NCBI GenBank assembly: GCA_021824175.1
Contig: JAKALP010000001.1
Location: 186,001 to 250,000 of the forward strand
Length of the DNA: 64,000 nt
Origin: Deltaproteobacteria bacterium
GTDB lineage: Bacteria; Desulfobacterota; Desulfobacteria; Desulfobacterales; Desulfosarcinaceae
Reading direction: 5' to 3'
Shown here: in pieces, positions 51,692 to 63,279 of the stretch
How positions within the stretch are numbered: position 1 is the first letter of the stretch
How the letters are laid out: every line of letters starts with the position of its first letter
The notes under the pieces: model-generated
What the model saw: the letters and a program-made list of their open reading frames with translations, nothing else
What the model was told of the DNA's origin: nothing
The model's database searches: none
Translations under genes and position numbers: made by a program

Positions 51692-51889
51692 TCAGCCATT
51701 TTTGTCCGGCGGGCATCTCTTCTTCGCCAGGGGTTCGCAAACCAGCAGGTTGCGATCATCATGCTCAAATTGGCAATGGGATTCCAGAATCGTTTTCAGT
51801 TGTTTGCGCGCCCGATGCGGGCGGACCTTGGCGTTGTCAACCGTGATGCCGAGAGTATCCGCTACTTCCTGATTTATTCCGATTGAAGC
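51692..51889 (-). pseudogene. Remnant of an ECF sigma factor (region 4)
   Basis: Reading the minus strand, NQEVADTLGITVDNAKVRPH is followed by RARKQLKTILESH, CQFEHDDRNLLVCEP and a stop at 51692. This is region 4 of an ECF sigma factor ('eIA..LGis..tvK.RLHRAr..L') with the Cys-containing tail C.FE.D.RN.LVCEP. The usual Leu of RLHRAR is Pro here. Region 2 is missing and there is no start: only about 65 codons remain, running up to the stop of the VKOR gene. A degraded gene rather than a small protein. Confidence 0.7.
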
Positions 51890-53161
51890 TCACTGGTTGG
51901 CGGTCACTCCTTTTGCCTCTATATCGATGATCTGTTGCAGGACCTCTTTATAGATTCGGCCTTGGTAGCGTTTATAGTTGATGAATATCGTGGGCGTACT
52001 GTCGATTTTATAGGCGTGGGCGGCCTCAATTTGCCATTGAAGGGTTCTCATGGTGGACGAATCTTGCAGACATTGGGTGAAGAGCGCTGGATCGATGCCT
52101 GCGGATGCGGCGATGTTCGAAACCTCTTCTTTTGATGACTTCTTTTTTTGGTTACCGAAGGCAGTACTCTCGTATGGAAGCAGTTTGCCCAGGGATGCGG
52201 CACAGACGGCGCCCTTGGCCAGCTCGCATGCGCCTTGATGCATCCGGGCGCGCATGTAGCGGTTGCAATCTATATCCAGCGGGAAGTTCACAAACAGCAC
52301 CCTGAGCTTCCCAGGATTTTCTTTGATCAATTCATCCAATATCTGCGAGGTCCGGGCGCAATAGGGACAAAGAAAATCGGAAACCTCGATGATGGTGACA
52401 GGGGCGTCAGCCTCGCCATGCACTAATAGCGCCGGCAGCTGAACCTGTTCCTGTGGTTGGTTGAGAAATGTGGTCACGATCTTCTGCATTTCGCCCTGTT
52501 TGTGCGTTTCCAGAAAGTCGATTTTGCTCTGGATCAAAAAACGATTGGCGGCAAATGACAATCCGGCCGCGGCAACGATCATGAGAAGTAAAACGCTGAT
52601 GTGGATCACCAATGAAGCGGGTTGCAATCGTCCATCCGCGGATCTGAATAGCTCGAAGAGGTTCGTGGGATTTAGGCCGGAGGCGATGGTATACACCAGC
52701 GTAAGCACCACCAGCACCAGATTGATTCCATAGGTTAAAAGGCATAAGGGGCAGAGCGCCTTGATCTTCACATAGCTGATATAAAATAGCGCCACATCAA
52801 TGGCCAAGCCCACCGCGGCCAACCAAAACAGGGTAGCGACCATCGTCTTTTTGACCGAGGCGCGCCCAACCCAGCACCCCAGCCCCATCAAGAAGAGTAA
52901 CGCGTAGTACAAAACACCGTAAAGCGCCATGGGAAACCCGAAGAGAAAAGCATACCTGGATTGGGAAACACTCTGGCAACTGAAAAAGGTGCTGGCTTTC
53001 CCACAGACCTGGGCGCTGATCGTGGTCAAGAATCCCGCCTGGTGCCCGTCAATTTGGGGTAAATCCATGAAATAGAACTCTTCGGCCAACGCATAGGCCA
53101 GGAGTAGTCCGGTCATGGATAGAATTAAGACCGATAATGGGAAGAGATGTTTTTTTAGCAT
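51890..53161 (-). CDS. VKOR-DsbA fusion (disulfide-forming membrane protein)
   Basis: 423 residues. Residues 1-about 185 are a four- to five-helix vitamin K epoxide reductase homologue: FFSCQSVSQSRYAFLFGFPMALYG holds a loop Cys, and ALCPLCLLTYGINL the CxxC next to the quinone. About 195-215 is a further helix. About 245-420 is a DsbA-like thioredoxin domain (VTIIEVSDFLCPYCARTS; cis-Pro in DSTPTIFIN). One chain can thus oxidise protein thiols and pass the electrons to quinone. The fused DsbA part has extra cysteines (DIDCNR, GACELAKGAVCAAS). Starts with ATG at 53161. Confidence 0.9.
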   Translation of the reverse strand: MLKKHLFPLSVLILSMTGLLLAYALAEEFYFMDLPQIDGHQAGFLTTISAQVCGKASTFFSCQSVSQSRYAFLFGFPMALYGVLYYALLFLMGLGCWVGRASVKKTMVATLFWLAAVGLAIDVALFYISYVKIKALCPLCLLTYGINLVLVVLTLVYTIASGLNPTNLFELFRSADGRLQPASLVIHISVLLLMIVAAAGLSFAANRFLIQSKIDFLETHKQGEMQKIVTTFLNQPQEQVQLPALLVHGEADAPVTIIEVSDFLCPYCARTSQILDELIKENPGKLRVLFVNFPLDIDCNRYMRARMHQGACELAKGAVCAASLGKLLPYESTAFGNQKKKSSKEEVSNIAASAGIDPALFTQCLQDSSTMRTLQWQIEAAHAYKIDSTPTIFINYKRYQGRIYKEVLQQIIDIEAKGVTANQ

Positions 53162-57400
<4,239 letters not shown>

Positions 57401-57428
57401 TGTATTGCCCTCATAAGAAGTAATATCC

Positions 57429-57466
57429 AAGGCCGCTTCATCTGACGATGGAGCGGCCTTTTTTGA
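57429..57466 (+). terminator. Intrinsic terminator after PFOR
   Basis: AAGGCCGCTTCATC (57429-57442) with GATGGAGCGGCCTT (57447-57460, one wobble) around TGAC, followed by TTTTTT. It ends the PFOR transcript. Confidence 0.85.
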
Positions 57467-57549
57467 GATTGAAGAAGTATTATGGAATTATTCTACCCTC
57501 TTCAGTCCTTAGGCTATACCCATTGATTCTATGAGAAGTAGAATTTAAG

Positions 57550-58227
57550 ATGCCCGAAAACACCCCGTTAATTCGCCAATGCCGCCGTTGTGGTACTTGT
57601 TGCGCTAAAGGCGGTCCAGCATTGCACTTGGAGGACCGCGAAAAGGTGGAGTCCGGCAAAATCCCCTTGAAAACGTTATTGACTATCCGTCAGGGCGAGC
57701 CGGCCTTTGACAACATCCAGGCCAAAGTGACCCCGGCCCTCACGGATATTATCAAAGTCAAAAATGCGGCTGAAAATGATGGCACCTGCCGCTATCTGGA
57801 TCAGGCAAAGGTCGCCTGCGCCATCTATGATTATCGACCTATCGAATGCCGGCTGCTCGCTTGCTGGGACACCCGTCCTCTGGCCGCCATGTATGACCAA
57901 GACCGTCTCACCCGTAGCCATCTTTTGTCGCGGTTGCCTGGCCTGATCGACTTGGTTGCTGAACACCAGCAGCGTTGCGATTATGTGCGCGTCGGTCAAT
58001 GGGCCGCTCAGATTCGGTCCGGGCAAGGTAGCGAAGAGGCCGTTCAAAAGCTGCTCGAACTGATGCGCTACGATCAGAGCCTGCGTAAGGTGACCGTGGA
58101 ACGCACTCGCCTAGACTCAGAGATGCTTGAGTTTCTTTTTGGGCGCCCCCTGCATCTGACCATCCGTTTGTTTCGACTTCGCCTGGCCCGCCACGGGACG
58201 GCCCTGACCATTGAACCTTACTTGTAG
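57550..58227 (+). CDS. YkgJ family cysteine cluster protein
   Basis: 225 residues. QCRRCGTCCAKGGPALH at residues 10-26 is the CxxCgxCC cluster of the YkgJ/UPF0153 family, and CRYLDQAKVACAIYDYRPIECRL (about 80-102) gives the later cysteines (CxFL...C.iY..RP..C). The protein probably binds zinc or an Fe-S cluster. Role unknown. The C-terminus is basic. Monocistronic between PFOR and a DUF2914 gene. Confidence 0.85.
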   Translation: MPENTPLIRQCRRCGTCCAKGGPALHLEDREKVESGKIPLKTLLTIRQGEPAFDNIQAKVTPALTDIIKVKNAAENDGTCRYLDQAKVACAIYDYRPIECRLLACWDTRPLAAMYDQDRLTRSHLLSRLPGLIDLVAEHQQRCDYVRVGQWAAQIRSGQGSEEAVQKLLELMRYDQSLRKVTVERTRLDSEMLEFLFGRPLHLTIRLFRLRLARHGTALTIEPYL

Positions 58228-58367
58228 TTTCGCCCGAACCAGTTGTCATTGTGTTGAAATCTTGATACAAAGTTTTCACATCAATGACATGATAGCACCA
58301 TTCATCTGCCGCGCGCCTTGCGGGTCACCACTTATTTTATTCTTCAAACCGATATGAGGAGGAAACC

Positions 58368-58925
58368 ATGAAGTGCCGAAGTATGAGAGTTCTAATGCTT
58401 TGCGTATTATTGATATGGATCGTAACACCGGCTTGGGGTGAGGAAGGATCAGCCCCGGCCATACAAACACCTCCAACCGCGCAACCTGCGCCTGAGCAGC
58501 CGACCACTCAACCCCCGGCCCCTCCGGCCGTCCAAACCGCAGCCACACCCGCTCAGGCACCACCTGTCGCTGGGAAACCGGTCGCGCCGCCTGCTTCCAA
58601 GGAAGAGGTCCAGATTCAAGACGCCGTGGTCTGCCAGGATGTGGTGGATCGCGCGCCAGTGGGCAGCGCTGATGTCTTTTCCAAGAATATCGCCAAAGTC
58701 TATTGCTTCTGCCGTGTGATCGGTGTTGAAGGGGAAAGTTTTATCACCCATAACTGGTACTACAAAGGCGCTTTAAAATCTTCGATCAAATTGCCGGTGC
58801 GCGCCGCCAGCTGGCGCACTTATAGCGCTAAGACCATGAACCCCGAATGGACCGGTGAGTGGATGGTGGAAATTCTCTCCGCGACCGGAACCCCTTTGGG
58901 AAGCATTGTATTTTTAGTGCAATGA
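58368..58925 (+). CDS. Secreted DUF2914 domain protein
   Basis: 185 residues with a signal peptide (TPAWGEE; cut near residue 25), a Pro/Thr/Gln/Ala linker (about 26-80) and a DUF2914 domain: VQIQDAVVCQDVVDRAPVG, then AKVYCFCRVIGVEG, ITHNWYYKGAL and EWTGEWMVEIL. The domain is common in Desulfobacterota periplasmic proteins, with an unknown role. AGGAGG precedes the ATG. A strong terminator follows at 59013. Confidence 0.85.
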   Translation: MKCRSMRVLMLCVLLIWIVTPAWGEEGSAPAIQTPPTAQPAPEQPTTQPPAPPAVQTAATPAQAPPVAGKPVAPPASKEEVQIQDAVVCQDVVDRAPVGSADVFSKNIAKVYCFCRVIGVEGESFITHNWYYKGALKSSIKLPVRAASWRTYSAKTMNPEWTGEWMVEILSATGTPLGSIVFLVQ

Positions 58926-59012
58926 CATTTCCTTCTGCCCCTATCGAAGACATCGCGAATTGCAGTAGATAGAAGGAAAGGCCATATTTCAATTCCAAGT
59001 GCTGAATGTAGT

Positions 59013-59043
59013 AAGGCCTCCGTTCGATGCGGAGGCCTTTTTT
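59013..59043 (+). terminator. Intrinsic terminator after the DUF2914 gene
   Basis: AAGGCCTCCG / CGGAGGCCTT, seven-base loop, then a T-run. A-run bases before the stem are few, so it serves mainly the plus strand; the minus-strand nitrilase ends just beyond. Confidence 0.85.
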
Positions 59044-59067
59044 ATGGGAAGTATTTCGACCGGCGAT

Positions 59068-59874
59068 TCAAGCATAGAGTTCCGGACGCCGGTTAGGGAA
59101 GAAATGGCGCATGGGATGGCTGCGGACGTTTTGCCAATCCGCGGCCCTGAGGTCGACTATCAGTAATCCTTCGTTATCTTCCAGGCGGCTGGCCAATAGA
59201 TTGCCGGCCGGATCGAAGGCCACGGCATTGCCTGGAAACACCAAGCCTCGCCCGTTGGGGCCCCATTGGTTACAGGCTACCACGAAAATCCCATTATCAT
59301 AGGCCCGGGCCGGCAGGTGGCGCAGCCAGGATTGGTGTTTGGTTTGGGCATCGCCGCGGGGCGAAGCATGGGGCAGGAAGATAATTTGGGCGCCCTTGGC
59401 CGTCATGATGGTGGAGAGTTCGGGGAAGTGGCCATCGTAGCAAAGCTGAATGCCGAAGACGGCCTGAGGAAGATGAAATAGTGGGACCGTGTCACCTGCT
59501 GAAAAAAAGGGTCTTTCGTTGGGTGCCAAGTGTAGCTTGCGGTAAATTTGGGTCTGCCCATCGGGCCAGCAGACAAGATGGCTGGCATAGGGCAGCCCAT
59601 GGGGATTGTGTTCAGCCATGCCGGCGAGGATAATAAGCTGGGATTTTTGGGATAAGTCCGATATTTGGCGGCTTATCGGTCCGGGGTAGGGTAGCGCGAT
59701 GCCGGCCATATCCACATGGTTGCAATAACCGGTAATATTGAGTTCAGGGAAGCAGACCAGTTGAGCACCCGCCGCTTTGGCCTGCTGAGTCCAGTGGATC
59801 GTGCGCTCCAGATTACTTTGAAGTTCACCCACGGGTGCACGGCAGACCACGGCAGCGATGCGGATATCTTTCAT
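59068..59874 (-). CDS. Carbon-nitrogen hydrolase (nitrilase superfamily)
   Basis: 268 residues. The triad is visible: Glu in LVCFPELNITGY (about 44), Lys in IYRKLHLAPNER (about 112) and Cys in FGIQLCYDGHFPE (about 145). It should hydrolyse an amide or nitrile bond of a small carboxylic compound. Its ATG overlaps the stop of the siroheme-decarboxylase-like gene by four bases (ATGA), so the two are cotranslated and may act in one pathway. Confidence 0.9.
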   Translation of the reverse strand: MKDIRIAAVVCRAPVGELQSNLERTIHWTQQAKAAGAQLVCFPELNITGYCNHVDMAGIALPYPGPISRQISDLSQKSQLIILAGMAEHNPHGLPYASHLVCWPDGQTQIYRKLHLAPNERPFFSAGDTVPLFHLPQAVFGIQLCYDGHFPELSTIMTAKGAQIIFLPHASPRGDAQTKHQSWLRHLPARAYDNGIFVVACNQWGPNGRGLVFPGNAVAFDPAGNLLASRLEDNEGLLIVDLRAADWQNVRSHPMRHFFPNRRPELYA

Positions 59875-60323
59875 AGATCAAACTGTGCTCTGATTTTAAA
59901 GACCTTGGTCGCCGGCAGGTTGAGGATCTTCTCCACCCCCGTCTCCTCCGAGATCTGATGAAGACTTCGAGTGATTTCTTCCCTGGAGCGGGCGATAAAC
60001 GTAAACCAGACATTAAAATCGTTATCCCGCTGGTAGTTATGGGTCACTCCCGGATAACGATTGACTACCGCAGCGAAGTGATCGATTTTTTCTTCGGGCA
60101 CACGCGCAGCGCACAGGGTGCTCACAAATCCCACCTTGCCGGGCACGAAGTTGGCACCGAGACGTCGGATAATGCCTTCTTCTTTTAAAGCCCGCACTCG
60201 CCCGATCACCTGGGCTTCGCTTAAGCCGATCTCTTGGGCAATCTCTTGAAAGGGGCGTGATGTCACCGGAAAGTCGGATTGGATGCGATTGAGAAGGGCT
60301 TTGTCGATGTCGTCCAGGAGCAA
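59871..60323 (-). CDS. Siroheme decarboxylase subunit (AhbA/AhbB family), Lrp-like
   Basis: 150 residues. DIDKALLNRIQSDFPVTSRPF and the following EIAQEIGLSEAQVIGRVRALKEEGII are an Lrp/AsnC-type HTH, and GVTHNYQRDNDFNVWFTFIA is the AhbA/AhbB/NirD-family core (the conserved HNYxRxxxxNxWFT). Sulfate reducers make haem from siroheme by this route; the enzyme is a heterodimer, and only one subunit is in the window. Alternative is a plain Lrp regulator, but the HNY...NVWFT motif favours the decarboxylase. Coupled to the nitrilase by ATGA. Confidence 0.8.
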   Translation of the reverse strand: MLLDDIDKALLNRIQSDFPVTSRPFQEIAQEIGLSEAQVIGRVRALKEEGIIRRLGANFVPGKVGFVSTLCAARVPEEKIDHFAAVVNRYPGVTHNYQRDNDFNVWFTFIARSREEITRSLHQISEETGVEKILNLPATKVFKIRAQFDL

Positions 60324-60338
60324 TTTGAATACCTCTCG

Positions 60339-60725
60339 TTAGCGCAGGGTTATATTGACCTTGCGAGATCGCGGACCGTCAAACTCACAGAAAAAAATAC
60401 CTTGCCAGGTTCCAAGTACCAATTGGCCTTTTTCCACTTGAATCATTTGAGAAGCCCCCATCAAAGAGGCTTTGATATGGGCCGGCGAATTGCCTTCGGC
60501 GTGCCGGTAGTCCGCATTCCATGGCACCAGTTGGTTGAGCACCATGAGGATGTCCGTTGCCACGCTGGGGTCGGCCGCTTCATTGATGGTGACGGCCGCG
60601 GTGGTATGGGGGACGTACACCATGCAGAGGCCCTCCGGCACACCGCTTTGAGTAATAATTTTCTGCACCTGGGCGGTGATGTCGATCATCTCGGTTTGGG
60701 CGTGGGTTTTGATGGTCAGATGCAC
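60339..60725 (-). CDS. yjbQ: YjbQ family (UPF0047) protein
   Basis: 128 residues, the full family length. VYVPHTTAAVTINEAADPSV and NSPAHIKASLMGASQMIQ with the conserved HTTA..N.....P.v and H.k motifs, then GQLVLGTWQGIFFCEFDGPR. Members form trimers and show weak thiamine-phosphate-synthase activity in one case. It begins about 90 bases after the DsrC gene on the same strand, behind a terminator hairpin, and ends 15 bases before the siroheme-decarboxylase gene. Confidence 0.88.
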   Translation of the reverse strand: MHLTIKTHAQTEMIDITAQVQKIITQSGVPEGLCMVYVPHTTAAVTINEAADPSVATDILMVLNQLVPWNADYRHAEGNSPAHIKASLMGASQMIQVEKGQLVLGTWQGIFFCEFDGPRSRKVNITLR

Positions 60726-60752
60726 AAGAGATCCTTAACTGAAAAACAGGAA

Positions 60753-60789
60753 TAAAAAAAGGCCCTACCGCATGTACCGGCAGAGCCTT
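60753..60789 (-). terminator. Intrinsic terminator after dsrC
   Basis: On the minus strand AAGGCTCTGCCG pairs with CGGTAGGGCCTT (two imperfect pairs) around GTACATG-like bases, then a T-run of seven. It separates dsrC from yjbQ. Confidence 0.75.
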
Positions 60790-60814
60790 CAAATTTCAAA
60801 ATTGTGGCGCGCGA

Positions 60815-61132
60815 TTAGACGCAACCGGTGGGTTTGGGAAGACCCGCCATCTTACAGGCTCCCTTACCAGGCCCGGAGGGGAACAGCTCATAGATGTGTT
60901 TCAGTTTGAAGCCGGTCACTTTGGAAAGAACGCGGACCATGGGGGCGATGCCGTTCTTCTCATAGTACTCGCGGAGCACTTCGATGACCTTTTTGTGCTC
61001 CTCGTTCAGCTCATCGATACCCTCTTGGGATTTTACATACTGAACCCAACCCTGGTTCCAGTTTTTGTAATCATCGATGAATCCATCTTCGTCCACGCTG
61101 TAGCTTTGACCATTGAATTCAATTGTCGGCAT
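60815..61132 (-). CDS. dsrC: DsrC, dissimilatory sulfite reductase sulfur carrier
   Basis: 105 residues, full length. The C-terminal arm reads GKGACKMAGLPKPTGCV: both cysteines, 11 residues apart with the last next to the end, are the pair that forms the trisulfide with sulfite reductase. DEDGFIDDYKNWNQGWVQYV and REYYEKNGIAPMVRVLSKVTG are typical. The ATG follows AAAGGAGGAG. This is the clearest sign that the organism reduces sulfite/sulfate. The gene is monocistronic, as usual. Confidence 0.97.
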   Translation of the reverse strand: MPTIEFNGQSYSVDEDGFIDDYKNWNQGWVQYVKSQEGIDELNEEHKKVIEVLREYYEKNGIAPMVRVLSKVTGFKLKHIYELFPSGPGKGACKMAGLPKPTGCV

Positions 61133-61298
61133 TTAAACTCCTCCTTTGCCAATATTTTATGGTTCTTGGCTGGGCAGCCTTTACTATTCAGAAATCGCGA
61201 AAAGCTTTCTTAACGAATAGCCTAATGGTTGTCAATATGAAAAAGCGCCATTCAGCACAACTATTTTTATGGCTGAATTCGATTTTAAGCCCGAATTG

Positions 61299-62201
61299 TT
61301 AATACTCTTTGGGCGTCCGATTCACCTGGGCAAGAGTGAACACCGGTCCGTCTTTACACACCAGCTCCCGACCAATACCACAGCGGCCGCACATGCCGAT
61401 TCCGCATTTCATCCGGTTTTCCAAAGATAGGATGATGTGGTCATGGTCATAGCCCAGCTTTTCCAACACAGGTTGGGTGAATTTGATCATGATGGGCGGC
61501 CCGCACACAATGGCATAGCTGTCCGCATCGCCTTGGGGAGCCTTTTGCTCGGTAATGGGGGGCACAAAGCCCACGTTGTATTTCCAGCCTGGGTCATTGG
61601 TGCTGTCCACGGTGATGTTCATGTGGATGTCATCGCGTTTTTCCCAGGCGATGAGTTCATCCTTGTACAGGAGCATGCCAGGGGACCGGGCGCCATAGAC
61701 CACCGAAATATTTTTAAATTTTTTGCGGTTGGCCGGATCGAGCATGTAGATGATGGAAGAGCGCAAGGTAGTAAAGGCGAAACCGCCGCCCACGATGAGC
61801 ACATTCTTGCCTTCCAGCATCTCCCAGGGGTACCAGTTGCCCAGGGGACCGCGTACGCCCATGATGTCGCCCACCTTCATGTTGTGCAGATGGGTGGTGA
61901 CCACACCGGCTTTGTTGATGGTGAATTTGATGAAACCCTTCTCCACCGGCGACGAGGCGATGCCGATGGGGATTTCACCCACGCCGGCGATGGAGAGTTC
62001 AGCAAACTGGCCGGCATTGTAAGCAAATTTGCGTTCATCATCCGGGTTTAGGAAGACGAACTTGAAGGTCTTAAGATTGCGGTCTTCGCTCTCCACGGTA
62101 ATGTCGTCGATGCGGACCGGATATGGCAGATATGGATTTTCCACGGGTTCCTCCCTTAATGGGGTCTTCACAACACTGCTGGCGGCTTGGGCGGCGGACA
62201 T
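61299..62201 (-). CDS. FAD/NAD(P)-binding oxidoreductase with [2Fe-2S] site (FlxA/hydrogenase gamma-like)
   Basis: 300 residues. FAD domain with YNAGQFAELSIAGVGEIPIG and PIGIASSP; NAD domain with VLIVGGGFAFTTLRSSI and YAIVCGPPIMIKF; C-terminal MKCGIGMCGRCGIGRELVCKDGP gives the four cysteines of a [2Fe-2S] cluster. This is the pattern of dihydroorotate-dehydrogenase electron-transfer and sulfhydrogenase-gamma subunits; together with the next two genes it fits FlxA, which links NADH to HdrABC/DsrC electron flow. It starts three bases after the next gene's stop. Confidence 0.85.
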   Translation of the reverse strand: MSAAQAASSVVKTPLREEPVENPYLPYPVRIDDITVESEDRNLKTFKFVFLNPDDERKFAYNAGQFAELSIAGVGEIPIGIASSPVEKGFIKFTINKAGVVTTHLHNMKVGDIMGVRGPLGNWYPWEMLEGKNVLIVGGGFAFTTLRSSIIYMLDPANRKKFKNISVVYGARSPGMLLYKDELIAWEKRDDIHMNITVDSTNDPGWKYNVGFVPPITEQKAPQGDADSYAIVCGPPIMIKFTQPVLEKLGYDHDHIILSLENRMKCGIGMCGRCGIGRELVCKDGPVFTLAQVNRTPKEY

Positions 62202-62204
62202 GAA

Positions 62205-63263
62205 TCAGCTCCCCTTTACAGCGCATCGGGCTTCAGATCCCAGTTGGTTCATCAATGCGCTCACCTTGCGGATGTCAATATTGACCGGGCATTGACGCAC
62301 GCAGCGACCACAACCCACACACATGATTCCCTTATCGTATTTGTCGACGAAGTATTTTAGCTTGTGCATGAAGCGCTGACGCACCCGGGATAATTTGGAG
62401 TCCCTGGGATTGTGGCCGGTGGTGTGCACGGAAAAGATCGGGAACATGCAGCTGTCCCAGTTGCGCATGCGCACACCTTTTTTGCGGTACACTTCGTCCT
62501 GGATATCAAAACACCAACAGGTTGGGCAGGAAAAGGTGCAGGTGCCGCAGTTGAGGCAGGCAAAGGAGATATCCTCCCAGAGGCCGGCTTTATACAACGC
62601 CATCATATCTGCGCCGCGCAGATTGTCGGTCTCGATTTTGGCGGTGATTTTGGCTTCGGCCGCTATCTTAGCCGTTTCAATGGCAGCTGCGGTTGTCTCT
62701 TTGCTGCCCGTTTTTTGAAGCAATTGGGTGCCTTTATCGGTCAGGGCTTTGGCCACGTAGTGATCATTTTGGTCGACCAGCAGGACATCCAATCCCTCTT
62801 CGCTGAACGGGCCACATCCAGCGGTGGTGCAAAAGCAGGTGCCGCAGGGCGCATCACAGGCCAGACCGACAAAGGTGGTGGCATTGTATAGATTGAGCCA
62901 ATACGGGTCTTTGTATTGGTCGGTGTCGAAGTTCATCTTCACCAGCGCCAGGGCTTTGGCGTCACAAGGACGAATACCGATGACCGCGCGCGGCGAATAA
63001 TCCTTGGGCGCTTCCTTGGGAACGTGGTGATCCGCGTCGGCCTCATCCAGGGAGTAGTTGAGCATCACTTCAGATTGTGGGAAGACAAGACTTTTAGGGG
63101 ACAATCGCGTATTTTGAAAGGCCAAGTCAGGCGATTGCCCATCAGACAATTCCGTAAAATTGTGGAATGTCTTTTCCTTTACGGGTCCAAAGAGCCGATA
63201 TGCGCCCCGAATTTTTTCAAGGGTTTGGGACCATTGGCTTTTATCAATTTTGATGACCTTCAT
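62205..63263 (-). CDS. 4Fe-4S dicluster protein (FlxB/hydrogenase beta-like)
   Basis: 352 residues. About 95-190 hold RPCDAKALALVKMNF and LACDAPCGTCFCTTAGCGP, the AsrA/HydB-type front. Two ferredoxin motifs follow: CLNCGTCTFSCPTCWC (about 235) and CVGCGRCVRQCPVNIDI (about 315). It should relay electrons between the flavoprotein (61299) and a partner. It ends three bases before the FAD gene and begins 16 bases after the partial gene, so the three form an operon on the minus strand. Confidence 0.87.
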   Translation of the reverse strand: MKVIKIDKSQWSQTLEKIRGAYRLFGPVKEKTFHNFTELSDGQSPDLAFQNTRLSPKSLVFPQSEVMLNYSLDEADADHHVPKEAPKDYSPRAVIGIRPCDAKALALVKMNFDTDQYKDPYWLNLYNATTFVGLACDAPCGTCFCTTAGCGPFSEEGLDVLLVDQNDHYVAKALTDKGTQLLQKTGSKETTAAAIETAKIAAEAKITAKIETDNLRGADMMALYKAGLWEDISFACLNCGTCTFSCPTCWCFDIQDEVYRKKGVRMRNWDSCMFPIFSVHTTGHNPRDSKLSRVRQRFMHKLKYFVDKYDKGIMCVGCGRCVRQCPVNIDIRKVSALMNQLGSEARCAVKGS

Positions 63264-63279
63264 AGCATGCCTTTTTTAT

